Shown: one piece after another, positions 23,491 through 37,400 of the stretch
Numbering within the stretch: position 1 is the stretch's first letter
Layout: every line of letters starts with the position of its first letter
Source: Sequoia sempervirens
Taxonomy: Eukaryota > Streptophyta > Pinopsida > Cupressales > Cupressaceae
DNA: 64,000 bases
Reading direction: 5' to 3'
Assembly (NCBI GenBank): GCA_007258455.2
Contig: VDFB02139129.1
Span: forward strand, 49,632 to 113,631
Notes under the pieces: model-generated
What the model saw: the letters and a program-made list of their open reading frames with translations, nothing else
Told to the model about the DNA's origin: nothing
Databases searched by the model: none
Position numbers and translations under genes: made by a program

Positions 23491-26400
23491 TAATGTCAAT
23501 CTAGATGATATGTTAGATTTCTCAAATGTTGAATTATCCAATCTAACTCTATTTGTAGGGTTTCGGCTAACACCCCCATGTTTTCATGCTTGATTATGTT
23601 GACCTCTCTTTGCCTGCAGGGTATATGGAATAAGGTGTAGGACCTTTGGGAGAGGTCGTAGAGAAAGAAAAAGGGAAGAAAACAACCAAAGCACCTTGCG
23701 AAAAGGATGATAAAGATTAGATGAAGTATAAGTTCCAAGGGGAACCTCTTAACTCCAAAGTCACCTCAACTTGGAAAGAGATCACAAATACAAACATTGG
23801 ACATGTAGACCTTGATGAATTTAAGAAAAGGGTCTAGATCAACCCTAAAATAGAGAATGCAAAAAATATTAGAAGCAGTGGGTTGGCCAAAGTTGCAGGC
23901 TTCCCTCCTGCCCTCATCGCCCCTGAGCTTGTTATGGCCTGTAGGGAGGCATACCAAGAGGAGACAAGAATAGTAGTAGACAGAGACGATAACATCTTGG
24001 ATGACATGATTGCTAAGGAAATAACAAGGTTTTTTCATATCCCTACCTTTGGGGAGATGGAAGTGCCAACCATGGATGATGGCAAGGCTATGTGGGATCA
24101 AGACCCCCTCAAGTGTAAAAGAATTTTTAATCAGTACTAGTTGAAGGAGAAGAGGGGTAGTGCAACTAAGGTGCCCTAGGAGCTCTTCCCTAGTGAATTC
24201 TATGACTACCATGACTTGGTGACCTTGCTGAGTAGAGTCATGGGCCTCCCAACTGTAGCCTATTTCTAAGACTGGATGGTATATTTTGTAGAGGAGATTC
24301 TCCATGGAGAAGCCAATTTTTAGTGGGCAGGAATAATTAGTGATTACTTCCATGAGCAATTTATGGCTATAAAGAAGACCTTCAGATTTTACATGAAATC
24401 TTACTTGGTCTATTCATTGGCTGAACATATGCAATATAGAGGCCTATTTAGAGCTCCAGATGAGGAACCAGGTAGGGAGTTGAAAGTCTATGATAAGTAC
24501 CCTCAACTATAATTCAGAAACTTCAAGAGGGACTCCTACACAGTCAATGACATTTTCATAGGTCATATTGTTAGATTGCTCAGGGGTGACTTTGAGAGAA
24601 GAGACTCCCACAATTCCAACGCTTTCCTTAAATAGTTTTCCTTCTTATTCATCCAGTATCTGAAGTTCACCTACATCCATGCTGAAGGATTAAAAAAAAA
24701 CCATACAAGTTGCCCTGGTATCCCAATGACTGGATAATACTGTTAGAACTCTCTTAGCAGCTACAACAAGCATACACCCTTTTGAGAAGCAAGCATAAGG
24801 TAGGGATTCCTTATCCCCTCTCCTTCAGCCAAGGGCTATACAAACTCCATACCTCTCAGTGTGCTAACAATTTAGATAAAGAACTGGTGGAAAACTATTT
24901 GAGACTCCATACTTCCAGGCCACAGATGGACCCCTATGGTAAACTCAGGAAGGCAATCAGGTCTGAATATTCCCATCTACACAATGTTGACAAATTTTGG
25001 GCTAATTGCAAGGATGATAAATAAGTGCATATGAGGCACTATATGTGGATGACCGCATATTTCGTAAAGAGGGTCAACCTATTCCCGGTACTCAATCAAG
25101 TGGAAGAAGATGAAAGCACGATCATGGATCCTTGGTACAATACAGTTGCCAATCTGTCATTGCCATTGATTAATTAGAACAAGCAAGAGGTTGATGACCT
25201 AGATATTCTGACCAAGCTCATCGAGGCCAGAACAAAACAATGGGTTGATGGAAAAATTTTCCAATTGAAGCAGCAAGGGGTCACTTTGACCTATGAAGGG
25301 CTCGAGAATGAGCCAACAACTGAAATAGAGAGTGGGACATCTACTGCCCCATTAGGAGAAACTTCAACATCTCCTTCGACCACCAGGTCAAGGAAGAGGA
25401 AAGAAGCTATAGAACAATAGCCCAACCCCAAGGTATATGCGAGAAAGGCTTTGGAAGGAGAACCTTCCAAGAAAGACAATAGATTAGGAAGTTTCATGAA
25501 AATTACAACCATTCAAGAGGATCTGCTCCATTAGGGAGATGAAATGGAGGTCGAGCAACCAAAATCTCCACCTGCTACCTCCGCTACTGTTGCCCCTCTA
25601 CCTGCTTCTTAGGTGATGGTTGCAACTTCTCCGCTGGTAGTGGATATCTTGGTCCACCTTGCCTCTTCTCCACCCACCATGCAGGTTGTGACCATTAACT
25701 TTTCTTTTTCCACCACCTCTCCACTTTCCTCTACTTCCATGTCTTCGATAACATCACTATCCTTAGGAACAACAATAATACCAATGCCCGTGCTCTCACT
25801 TCCAGAGACCTTTTCCCGGCATATGCATAATGTTCCCACAGAACTCTTGGGAGTGCTAATGAAGCCAACTATTTAGGCTGCCTTGGTAAAAATTCTTTCC
25901 AATATTCTTGCCTCCACTCCTCCAACTGAACCACCCAAAATGAAAGCCACAATGGAAATATCCATGGAGTTGGAGTGACGAGAGAAGGAATCCACAAGGG
26001 GGGTCATAGAAGTAGATGATTACCATGAACATCTAGAGTTCTAGCGCCTGCCAATTGATGAGGTGGTGCACATAATAGAATCCTCCTAGAGTGATGAAGA
26101 ACATGTAAGCACCAAATATATTATGGAGACATTTGATGCAGATCTCAAGGAGGAGATAGCTCGACAGTTGAGGGATGTAGGAGACTCTAGCCAGTAAAGT
26201 GATAGAAATTGAACACACCCATCAAGAAGAGCATGATCATGAATCACTAAAGGGGGAATCTTGTATGCCTAAGTGGCTTGAGAAACAACTGGAGAAGAAA
26301 TCTCCTACCCCAAAGGATCCAAGAGCAAGATTGGAGGCCATATTGGCCCGAGCCTAAATTAGCACCAAGAAAGAAAAGAAGCCTAAAGTTAGATCCAAAC

Positions 26401-27540
26401 TGACTATGGATGCCTCTGGATCTAGAATTGTGCAAATTTCCACGCCAATTGTGGGTGAAGAAGGGGTAGACTATAACGTCTCCACCATAGACTTGGGGAC
26501 ATCCACCAAGAGAACAAAAAATAGATCATATCCAAAAGTAAGTTGCCACAGTGGTACATCTGCTACAGAAGGATAAGATTTCCAAGGAAGAACTAAAAGC
26601 ACAACTGGCTGATTTGATTGACTATATTAAAAAATGGTTGTGAGTAGAAGAGCTCCCCACCACATCCTTGGTGCCACCATAATTGTTGTCCAAGGACCAT
26701 ATCAACAAGCTTGAGAAAAGAAAGAACTAGACTAAGACTATGGAGGATTGGTTCCAACAGGTCCTATATGCTGGAAACATAGGCATCAATCGTGCTATTA
26801 GGATAGAAAATAAGTTCTTAGAAGTAAAAAAATACCTTGAGGGCATGAGGAAGTTCTGCACTGACTTCCCAAGGGTATACAGGTCAACCTATCCTAAAAT
26901 TGAGGCCGTCCTCAGGCTACCTTAGAAAACATGGGAAAAGGAGCTTGCACTAACAAAGGACGATCATTGGCTGGTGGATATGTGGAAGCTAGACTTCGAT
27001 AACAAAAAAGAGAAACTGAAGCAAGAGCTCTATAAAGTGGAGCTTGACATTGACTAGGCCAAAGACATTAGGGAATAATGTATTTAGTATTTGAAATTAA
27101 TGACACATTATGATATGCTCATTGTCAAGATTGATCTGGAAATGATAAAGCCTTATTTCCATAAGAAGATGAAGATGGAATTTTGGGTGATCTTACCACA
27201 AATTTTATGAGTTTTTCTACTCAGGCTTTCACCCAATCTGAATAGGTCAAGGAAAACACGACTAAGAGTGATGGAGATTGGGATACACTCACAGGCCGAT
27301 CCAAGCAATGGAACTACCTGGTGCTCGGATCTAATATAATGGAGATTGATAAGCTCCAGACATTAATCAACAAGTTCATGGAATATGCCACTTTGAAGAA
27401 GCAGGAAGGAAACCCGGTCATTGATGAAAAACTCCACACATAATAGTTGTAGCAAAGAAAATCAACAAAATAAAAAAGTGCTACAGTGCTTCCACAAGAG
27501 GACAAAATAGGGAAAAAGACAAAGATGTATTTTAAATTGT
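23491..27540 (+). pseudogene. Long decayed ORF of unknown family
   Basis: Plus-strand reading can be followed for about 4 kb through many stops and at least one frameshift (frame 0 near 23883-25500, frame 1 near 26740-27060). The first part looks globular (for example 'LAKVAGFPPALIAPELVM', 'EITRFFHIPTF', 'FYDYHDLVTLLSRVMGLP'). Next comes a Ser/Thr/Pro-rich stretch with a basic 'RSRKRKE' cluster (about 25380), then a Lys/Glu-rich, coiled-coil-like C-terminal part. The lay-out resembles the long minus-strand ORF at 38083-34435, and both may be extra ORFs of large retrotransposons. I do not recognise the family. The N-terminal end may have continued from before 5621, because the big element was inserted here. 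Confidence 0.45.
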
Positions 27541-28690
27541 AATATATTTGGGGGTAGGTGGAACCCTAGTTTGTAGTGAATCTTGGCCACACAATGCAAA
27601 TCAATCTTGGCCATTTATTTTTCTTTTTGAACACTATAAATAGGGGGTCTCCTCTCATTTTCAAGAGAGAGTTGAGTTGTTGTAAAGGCATATTGCAGAA
27701 ATTTTAATAGAAGTTCATTGGTTTTTGGTGGACTCTTGAGTTTCTATTGCATGTGACATGGTTCATCTCCCATAGTTAGTTGATTTAGATAGATTTACTT
27801 TGTTGTTCTTCATGTTTTAGATTACTTTGATAGATTAGTTAATGTTGTTCAATAGTTGTGTAGATTTCTATTGTGTTAATGCCTTTATTGTCCATACTTT
27901 TTGTTGTTTATTGATGGTAGACAGTTGTGTAAAGTTAGTCTGAGCATAAATTAAAAGCTGCTCCAAAATTTGATCTTTTGTTCATGCATGTTTATGGTGA
28001 ATGAATGGTTGAATATTTGCAATCCTTAGAAGCTTGCAAAAGTTTCATGATATTGTGAGTTAATCTAGTTAAGTGAAATTATGTTTTGGGAAGGTTGTTT
28101 GCAGTAGAACCTTCCATGATCACTGTTCATCACTATTTTCAAATCTAGGGACTTCCTCTCTTCCCTACCCTTTTTCCTTTTTTTTAATAAGTGACCTATG
28201 TTAAGGTTCATTGCACATTGTAATGCCAAATCTTAGGTTAAGATTGAAGTTTAAGACTGTTGTTCGAACTTGTAGCAAATTGCACGCTAACTTCCCATCT
28301 TAGAAACTCCATTTTAAGACTCACCTTCCCTCCAGCTTAACTCTATAAGTCTGTCCTATGATTACTAGAAAAAGCACATAAAATATCAATTGAGAAATTC
28401 CATTCATGTCATGACCTGACACTTGAGAGACCTTGGGGTGATTTTCAACAAATTGTTGTTGGAGATTACCTTTCAAGAAAGGTAGTGCACTTACGCACTG
28501 CCTGTGTTGAGAATGTGCATAAAACATACATCAATAGAACTGGCACTAGAAGGAGGGAAATTTGAGTTAGGCTGGATCAAGGTGATTCACTCTCCCCTGA
28601 GAGGTCCCAAAGAGTTTGAAGGTCTACTCCAAACAAAGGGTAATTTTAGGAATTATAGCCTCCCACAAGGGCTAGAAGAACTAAAGGAGG
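27541..28690. other. Gene-free stretch with a TATA box
   Basis: CTATAAATAG at 27634-27643 is followed by a purine-rich stretch and T-rich DNA. It could be an old LTR/promoter between the decayed ORF and the gag remnant, but no matching second LTR or TSD is seen. No coding region is supported. Confidence 0.35.
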
Positions 28691-29957
28691 GGACATAGCC
28701 CCTTCTTCCTCCTCCATTCCACCCACTTCACCTTTGCCTTCTCCCCCTTCCTCCTTTCATTCACCTCAGACATAGAAAACTTCCTTCACCTTCATCCATT
28801 CCAATCAGCCATACCACACAACATTTCCACCTCTCGCTTCCCATAGCCAGGGTGTTGCCCCCTCCCTTGCCCTCCAAGTCCAAGGCATAGTCCCAAATTT
28901 TGTTGCCCTTGTGCAACCCCAAGTCACTACTCAACAATGAATAACACCTCTGCCTCCCCTCATCTCTTGGCTAGGGAATAACCCTTCTCCATTGCACTTC
29001 AACACCTACCATGACATTCCTAAGAATCCAGAGAGCTTTTGTTTGAAGTTCAATCCTTAAGATCCATAGAGGACAGCTGAGGAGCCCATCAAAATCTTCC
29101 AAACAACATTGAAAGACATGTGGATCGATCGAAAAGATGTGGCATATAGGATCTTCCCTTACTCATTGGGGGAAGAAGCCTTCTATTGGTATATTAACTT
29201 GCCAATAGGATCCATTACATCTTGGGATTTGATGATGAATGCCTTCTTGTAGCAGTATAAGATCCCAATCAACCCTTCAAAGATATATCAATAATTCACA
29301 TCAGTTCGTAGGGAAGTCAACAAGCTGATCAAATCTTTCAATGATCAATTTCACCAAGCTTATACAAGGTTGCAAGCCTCGTATGTGCTCAATGATGTTG
29401 CTTCCCTACCAGTTTACTACACAACATTGGATAATCTCATAGCTGCATTAGTAAAAAGAATGTGACCAGCTTCGACTTGGTTAGTTGATGCTTATGTTGA
29501 AGCAATTATTGCCAATATAGACTTGGGGAAAAACATTTTTGGTCTACTGCCCTCCTTAGGTTTGGTGGCTCAGCCGATGCAGGTTCAAGGGCTCAACCAA
29601 GCATTTGATCATCAGACACCTCTTATGAACTAGGTGCCTCAGCTGTCCATAGTCCCACATCCAAGACAATTGATGAACTAGGAACCTCCCATGTCTTTGT
29701 ACTTGTAGTCTCAACAACAACATACCTACTCCTTGACTCTCCAACAGCAGTAGGTGTACTCTCAGTAGCCTCATACACCATTATACATGTAGGGACCATA
29801 ATTTCCTCCAACACATGAAAATTAGTTGGTTGCCCCGCCTATTTTTCTTCAAAATCAAGTACCACAACCAAGTAACACTGAGAAAGATCGACTTGATGAG
29901 CTAACCAAAATGATCAAGAAAATGTCCACGGAGATGACACACCTGAGAAATTAGAAC
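28690..29957 (+). pseudogene. gag: gag remnant of an older LTR retrotransposon, 5' part
   Basis: The frame beginning about 28995 reads 'FNTYHDIPKNPESFCLKF', then 'AYRIFPYSLGEEAFYWYINL', 'SWDLMMNAFL', 'INPSKI' and 'FHQAYTRLQ'. This is the capsid-like Gag layout of Ty3/gypsy elements (F.YSL...A..WY..LP..SI.SW). Stops occur at several sites (TAA, TAG, TGA). Upstream is Pro/Ser-rich. Downstream, Gln-rich sequence leads to 'LDELTKMIKKMSTEM', probably a coiled coil. The reading is cut at 29957 by the solo LTR and resumes at 32652. It is older than that insertion. Confidence 0.75.
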
Positions 29958-32646
29958 TGTTACCCAATTTTCACCTATGGGCTCAATCAAGGGAAATAAT
30001 TTTTTAAATTCGGCACGTGGATTAAATGTGGCTCCCATAAGGGTTGAGCCTAGTGTGCAAGTGTTCGGTTTTCATTAGGAAGGTCTTCATCTGATGCTAT
30101 TTCACAAGAAAGTCTATTGGAAAGCCTGCCTCAGTCAGATTTGGCATAAAACTCCTAACGAAGAAAGTCGCTGAGACCAGCTGGATGTCTTGCCAACTGG
30201 CAGTATGGTTCTATTCATTTGAAATACACCGGTTGCCTAGAAATTTTAGTTGCTAGGAGTTTTTATGTATCTCTCCACTTGGAAAAAAGTCACACCTACC
30301 CTTGTGCACAAGGATAGCATCACCGAAAGAAGGGTGTCATCAGGGAGAGGTCCTGTCGACAGATGGAAGTCTCAGTGAAAGGTTATGGTCTCGATGTAAC
30401 CTCTCGCTGACCAAGTGAGGTCTCACCGAAATGGAATGCCTTTGGTGTAATGATGGGGCTTCAGGGTAATGTCTCACCAACTCTTAGAGGTCTGGCCAAA
30501 ATTTTTGAGTTTGATGTGAGGTTTGGTTGACTGGTGGATGTCTCTCTGAAGGTTTGTGGCCTCAGTGTAAGGTCTTTCCTACCTGATGAAGTCTTGCCAA
30601 AATGTTTGAGCTCGGGGACAATGGAAGGAGGTTTGGCATGATGTCTCACCGAAGGTTTGTGCTTTCTCTAAGATGTCTTGCCGAAAGGGTGGACTCTTGC
30701 CAAAAGAGATTTGAGCTCGAGGAAGGGAAGTCTCACTCACTATGAGGTCTGGCCGAATGATCATGGTCTCACCAACAAATGAAGGGTTTGGCATGATGTC
30801 TTGTCGACGACTGGTGGTCTCACTAAAGGTTTTTCATAAGATTGTTGCATCGGTGGGGCTCCGGGGAAGTGTTTTAACTTCAGTGTAAGGTCTCACTAAC
30901 ACATGGGAGTCTCGTCGAAATGGTCAGCATCGGGGAGAAGTCTGGCCGACTAGATGGAGTCTCCTCAAAATAAAATGGTCTTGTTGAAGGAAGTTGAGCT
31001 CAACATGATATCTCATCGATGATGGTATGTCTCACTGAAGGTCTTGTGGCTTCGCTACAATATCTTGCCAACTGAGAGCCTCTTGTCGATGTGATGGTCT
31101 TGGTGATGGAAAGGGATATTGATATAACTCCTACTGCCCACCATGATGTCTGGCTAATAGCGGTAGTCTGGGAAACAACTTTATGTTGTAGTATAACTCT
31201 TGCACACTTGCCATGACCTTTGGATGATAATGATTATCTTGCCGATGGTTCTTTGTGATATCGAGATGACTTTTGCATTTGATATGAGGTCTCACCGATA
31301 GTTGTATGCTATGCTGATGCTGTTGTAGGGTATAATCTCATCGGGGAGACACGACTAGTGTCTCACTGATATGTGATTCTATCTAAAAAAAATCTTTTGA
31401 CCCCTTGGAAATCCTACGTGGAGCATGTTCAACCAATCAAAGGGAACTGAAGGCGAACCGATGGTAGTTTGATTGATTGACTACCCCTGTGAAGAAGATC
31501 AACAGAATGTGTGTGGTATGGGTCAGCTTGGTGAAGCAATGGTGTTTGGATCTAACATGAAAATCAGATGCTACTTCTCGAAGATGGTCAACTTGCAGAA
31601 AAATCTTGAGCATAGGAAAGCTGAAAGGAAGAAAAGGCCACGATTCTCAGTGACAGCTGGGATCTCTGCTGACAGAAGGTAGATTTATATTAATGGCTAT
31701 ACTCCAGGGCATTCAAAGCAGATTTGATGGAAGTTCGACGGTGGACATGGAGGCCAAAAGTTAATGTTGTGGTTGCAAAAGATCTGAGTACTTCTCCTAA
31801 GGGCGATCCTTCACACAGACATGGATAGTGGGGATACACGTTTAGTGTAGAAGTAACTTGATTCAAAAGATTTAAGGGAAAATCTTGCTAGAGTCTGATA
31901 TTTTTGTAAGCCCTAGGGTAGGGGCCGACACTTTTGGTATATATGGCATTTTTGCCTCTTACACAGGGAGTTTTGATTATGTATTCTAGAGAGTCAGTGA
32001 TTTTTCTCAAATCCTTTCTCAACTGATGTATGCATTGTAACTCATTTGGAATTTGGAGCTTGATATATAGAATTTACCTTGGTTACCACTGATGGTTGAA
32101 TTTTCCTTCTAAGTTCTTGTAAAATATTGCACATTTTCAGGTGATTGATCAAGCTACTTTGTGAAATTTTTCTATTTCCTTATAGCTTTATCTCATGTTA
32201 GCATGCCTCTCTTTGCAAAAGTAATATCATGCAGACTACAAATTGTGTTTACTGAATTACACATGAGTTTTTAATTTGTGAAAAATTTCTTTTCCTTCTT
32301 GAAAGTGTGTGCATGTCAAACCTGTTTATGAAATACTTATGCATAATCTACAAAAACTTGTGCAGTCCCGTATCCATCATTAGTATTCAAGTGTAACCTG
32401 AGTGTCTCATTGCTCTTATCAATTTGGTGTATCACCATAGGATTTAGTTTTCACTTTCATGCACTCTTTCTCCCTTTTCCTTACAAAAAATCAGTAGTTT
32501 AGGTGATACTACCACCAAAGGAAGCCGACCTTCTTTGGAGGTTCTTTTCCATTTTTTGGTGACCCATAACCTGGAAAAGTTCCCACGTTTCTCTAGAAAG
32601 CTCAATTTTTATAACTTTGCATAGGGTGAATTTCTAAGAGACAACA
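29958..32646 (+). mobile_element. Solo LTR, family B, copy 2
   Basis: 2689 bp, TGTTACCC...GACAACA, flanked by a perfect 5-bp duplication AGAAC (29953-29957 and 32647-32651). It is homologous throughout to 1188-3972. The centre (about 30300-31380) is packed with 'ggtctcaccgaa' type repeats. It interrupts a gag remnant, whose reading frame can be rejoined across it after removing one TSD copy. There are no internal genes; frames within it are not real. Confidence 0.92.
31938..31944 (+). promoter_or_regulatory. TATA box of family-B LTR copy 2
   Basis: TATATAT after the conserved 'aggggccgacac' block, as in copy 1. Confidence 0.4.
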
Positions 32647-32651
32647 AGAAC

Positions 32652-32960
32652 AAACAACTGCAAGCTTCCCAATGGAGCATTCAAGCCAACCTCAACAAAG
32701 AAAGCAAGGACGATCGTGATACGGGTCCTTCTTCAGGACAAAGCTATGAAAGAGGACAAATTCTAACAAGAATTTTGAAAGGAGACCGAACCAAAGACAA
32801 AATAGGATGTGGAATACTAGGCCCAACAATGAAGGTGTTCCTACTTCACTTGACCAACCTACAAATGCTGAAAGGATAACTAGTTGTGTGTACCTTGCTG
32901 AAGCAACTCTCTCTGGATGGTGTCAGATTCACAAAACTTGCACACTCTGAGTTGGACTGC
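32652..32960 (+). pseudogene. gag: gag remnant, continuation after the solo LTR
   Basis: The sequence picks up the frame interrupted at 29957 ('KQLQASQWSIQANLNK'), rich in Gln/Lys/Asp as in Gag tails, and then decays. No zinc knuckle, protease or RT is seen downstream, so most of the element is gone. Confidence 0.5.
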
Positions 32961-34141
32961 CTCGAGTTCCTTACATCCACATAAATCTTCTAAGTTGAAG
33001 TTAAGAATGCCACTAATACATTTGACTGCAAAATACGACGAAACTGTTTGACAAAATATGTAAAATTCGATGTTTGTCAGGTGCTTGTAAAATTTGATGT
33101 GTAATTTCCAATTTTTTTGAAAGTTTATCCCCGACGTTTGTCAAAATTTTGACGAACTTGGGGTTCGTTGAAATGCCAGCTATTATTTTCATCGAATGTT
33201 CGACAAACATGAAAAATTAAAAAAATCAAATTGTGGCCGACATAAAGAAAAGTGAGTTCACGCCTGATTTATGTGACAATGTTTTGCTCTACTTGAGACA
33301 GTTTGTGGAGAACTAAGGACAATTTTTTAGGAAAAATTGAAAAAATTCAGAAGATATCACCCGGGTTGAGGTAGTCATTGTCTTTTTTGCAGAAATTCAG
33401 TTGTGAAGTCAGATTTGTAGTTCGAGGTTTGAAAATCATATTTTAAAGCAATATCTCATCAGATTTCATTTGTAGAGGTTAAGAGTTTTGAGAATTTCAT
33501 GTCCAGATTTTGTTGTGTGGAATCACCATAAGATCACAACGGAGGAACAAATTCTTGTGACTGTAATTATGTGATCCATAATTGTATTGGTCATGTGGCA
33601 CAGTTGTGCTATAACAAATACAGGATGCATTCATGTGTGACCCAAGTTTAATGTGGCTATGTTGTGATAGAAATGGAGGCACTCATATAATGTAGTTAAT
33701 TTAGGTTGTATAATGTAGGTGTCAATCATCATTAGGTGCATTGAGGTTGTCTCAAGTTTAATAGGTTACGATGTATTTATAGCATGATCCAAAAGTGATT
33801 ACTTCTTGCTGCATTAAAGAGCCTATAACTCTAGTTGATATGCAGAGTGGTTGTGTTATATCAATTATGTAGTGCATTCAAGCGCAACCCATGTTTAATG
33901 GGCTATTCTAGAGAGTGATCAAGATTTTCTAAACCTTATGAATGTTACTTGACATATATTTGCATAATCTGAAATTCCTTCAAGGGATTTTGAAGTATCA
34001 ATGTATCCTATATAGGGTTTAGAATGATTTCTTTTAATTAAAAAAATAAATAAATGATGTATTTCCCTATAATTAAATAATGTGGAGATCTCCTAAATCT
34101 GCCCCAGCACATTATCCTCTTTGGCACTGTATTTATTACTC
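32961..34141. other. Gene-free stretch with diverged 115-135-bp repeats
   Basis: No gene is supported. Three weakly similar units can be seen between about 33555 and 33920, each containing a 'gtgcattcaagygtgaccc' and 'aagtttaatgggcta' type string. A 'tttgtcaaaattttgacgaac' inverted motif lies near 33135. Confidence 0.35.
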
Positions 34142-34241
34142 NNNNNNNNNNNNNNNNNNNNNNNNNNNNNNNNNNNNNNNNNNNNNNNNNNNNNNNNNNN
34201 NNNNNNNNNNNNNNNNNNNNNNNNNNNNNNNNNNNNNNNNN
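34142..34241. other. Assembly gap of 100 N
   Basis: Exactly 100 N, the conventional size for a gap of unknown length. Frames that cross it are meaningless. Confidence 0.99.
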
Positions 34242-34434
34242 AAAATATTCTTGTTCAAAAATTGTTACAACAACAATCATCGTGGAGCATATTCTCATTC
34301 ATCATGTCAGTGGAGGAAGGTTGATGCAATAACAAAAAACCATGCGAAACCCACACCAAGAAAGTCATCCATACAAAACTAGAAACGTTGTAACCGCAAC
34401 ATCTGATTTGCCACCTATCGGTAGCCCACTCTTT

Positions 34435-37400
34435 TTACTCATCATCATTCAAATACTTAGCCACCCACCTCTGGTATTCTTTGTCACTTGGCCAGTCAAA
34501 ATCAATCACCTCTTTTACCTTTGTACTATAAGGCAAATACTTTACTGCTACCTGATTAGCATCTCTTTCAAAAGATTCCAAAAATGAGCTGGTACCAATA
34601 ATCTTATCCATACAATTTACCAACAAATCATAATCTGAGTCATCACAATTTTTTTTAATTTGATTATTGATGACTCTACTTGCTTGATCCTGCCATTGTT
34701 GGAGTGTTTTGATTTTCCCCTGCTCATCAATTATATCAGGTAATAGTGTGTTACCCCAATCATTGAAGTTCCTTACCAACTCCCTAATCTTCCTACGTAG
34801 ATCATTTGATAAGGTCTGAAAAATTTGTAATGATTTAACTAATATATAAGCAGGATTCAATGATTGGGGCTTGTTATTTGCATCAAACCTTGAGACTTTA
34901 GTCATAACATCTAGATTATTTTCCCTAGGGATCCAATTTTGAATTATTGGAATCACTATCCCCTTATCCCTATCAATATTATTTATTGCTTCAAATAGCA
35001 AAGAATACAAAGAATGTATAGAGGGCAATTTATTATCCACCTTTTCATGTAAATGCTCCAAAACAAGAGTAATAATTTCTTTTTCTTTTGAAAGAAAACC
35101 CTTCTCTTTTACCCTTAGTGATGTCTATAATTGATCAATTTCCTGCATGAGCTACTCTTTGTTGGATCAACAGAGCACTCCGTTTGTTCATCGACTTGTT
35201 CTAGAGGAGGGGTAAGAGTAGGATTTTGAATAGGAGACCTTGGTGTAGAAACATTTGGAGAAGCAGGAGGCATTGACCCTACTATGGGAGGTGATGTGCT
35301 GGTTCATGGAGCATTGGATGTTTCCCTAGTATGTTTATACTTGAACCTTTCTACTTCAGTTTGCAGCTCAACATTCCTCTGTTGCATTTTACTATATTTT
35401 TCAATTAAAATGTTATACTTCTCCGTTAGGCTCTTTCTTTCAGCCTCCTCCCTTTTAGCAGTCTTTTAGGCCAACTTGGCCACATTCATAGTTAAACTAG
35501 TGGCTTCGGTTGTTGTAGTCTCTGAAGCCCTCTTTATTATTAATCCTCCTTTGAAATTTGGATTAATATTAGCAATGTCTGGCTTTCTTCCTTGTGGAGC
35601 CAATGCCAAAATTGCCAAGGTCTCATATTCTTCACTGAAGGTAGAGTTTTGTAATGTTGCCTTAATTTTTTCTTCAGAATCCTGAAAAAGATTCTTGGAC
35701 TTCATAATGGCATTGAAAGCCACTGCATCTGTGATGTCCCATTCAGGAAAAATTAAAACACCAGCCTGATTCACTAGTTGTCTTCCTTCTTCAGGAGTGA
35801 TGTTTTTTAACTCTTCCATTAGTTCAACTTTCACTTCTTCATCATTCTTCTGATCTGACCTGTCAAGCCTTATTTCTCTTCTCTCCTTGCATTTATTTTG
35901 ATATTCCTCAAATTTCATCCTCCATGCCAATTGCAAGAATACAAGAGTCTTTACAAATGCATTGTCATCTAAGAACTCCTTGCAAGCCTCCATTCTTGCA
36001 TTCTGCACACTCTTACCCTTCATATCCAAATTAGATAGAACCAATTCAGCTGACCTAGGAGGGGACGACATACCAACCTGCATGTCTTGATCAGTAACAA
36101 TAATTTCATCTATGAGATCCTCAGGTATGCAATCAGTTCTTTGCCTCTTAGGGCTTGGCTCAGGTGGTGGTGATGGGGGACTACGCTGTGGTGAAGATTT
36201 TAATTCAATGATTTTGACAGCCCCAGGTACTTTGAATTTTGGGCCTAGTCGTGAAGGAACCTTCATTATTTTCTTCCCTTTTCTATCTACTTCTTCCTTA
36301 TCACTTCCAGTATCCCTTTTCCTCCTATAGATCGGCCGCCCTTCTGTAGGCTAACATACTGGCCTTGTTTCAATTGACATATCATTTTGTCCTTGCATAT
36401 CTAGACTTAGCCTTAAATTTATCTTTTTGGTTGTCAAGGTGTCCATTATCTCCTTGAAATTCTTCATTAAAAAGTCAATTTTCTTGTGGTATGGAATGAA
36501 TTCCATCAATGGATCATACATCGGATCCATTTCATGCATAATATCCAGTAGCTTACTATAAGCTATCCACTTTTCCTTGTTCAATTCCTGTCTATTTAAA
36601 TCAAATTCATTCCTGATCAGGTCCTCAGGGAAATTGAACTCATGTGCAAATTTGCCACCTTTTATTCTTTATCTGAAAAGAGCAAAGAAACCAGCCGAGG
36701 ATCATGTTGTCACTTGGACCAAATCTCATATGGTAATCAACAAAAGAATTTGTCAAAATGTGTCTAGCCTCCCTTTGAAAATGTAAAGTCAGACACTACT
36801 GTATAATCAGGGAATAATGTTCCCTTCCCCTTTCCAGTTAGGTTATCTTCATGAATACACGCCATCTACCACATAACTTCTACAAACTCTAGTCTTGGTG
36901 GCACATTGTATGGCAGTATGTGAGGGGTTCCTTGAAATCCATATATTCTCAGGACAATGCTGACTGGATATGGGATAATGTCACCCCAGTTATGTAAAAC
37001 CCTCAATTCTAGTTTCCTCTACTTCGGCCGAAGGAAATCATGCAGTTCATGAGGGATCCTAGGTACATTTACCATCAATCTAGCCCTCAATCTTGCAGCA
37101 AAACAATTATCAAATTGCACATAACTAGTGCTTTCCTTATTACAGGACAAATCTATAGCCCATATCTATATTGACAATCTTTCTCCATTAACTGATTGTC
37201 TTAAGTTCATATTCTCAGCAAAAAAATCAGCATTCCTAAACAAGAACATATGCATCAACATGGAATACCAAAAGAATTGAATACCAGTATCACCATTCTG
37301 CAGCTTCGACAATCCTTCATGTATCCTCTCCACCAAAAAAGAAGTGAAATCATATGTTATAGAGAAGTTAGGGTGTTGTATTTGCACCCCCATGAACATG

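Noticed and set aside
34038..34382. Frames running across the N block
   Set aside because: They exist only because N was translated as an unknown residue.
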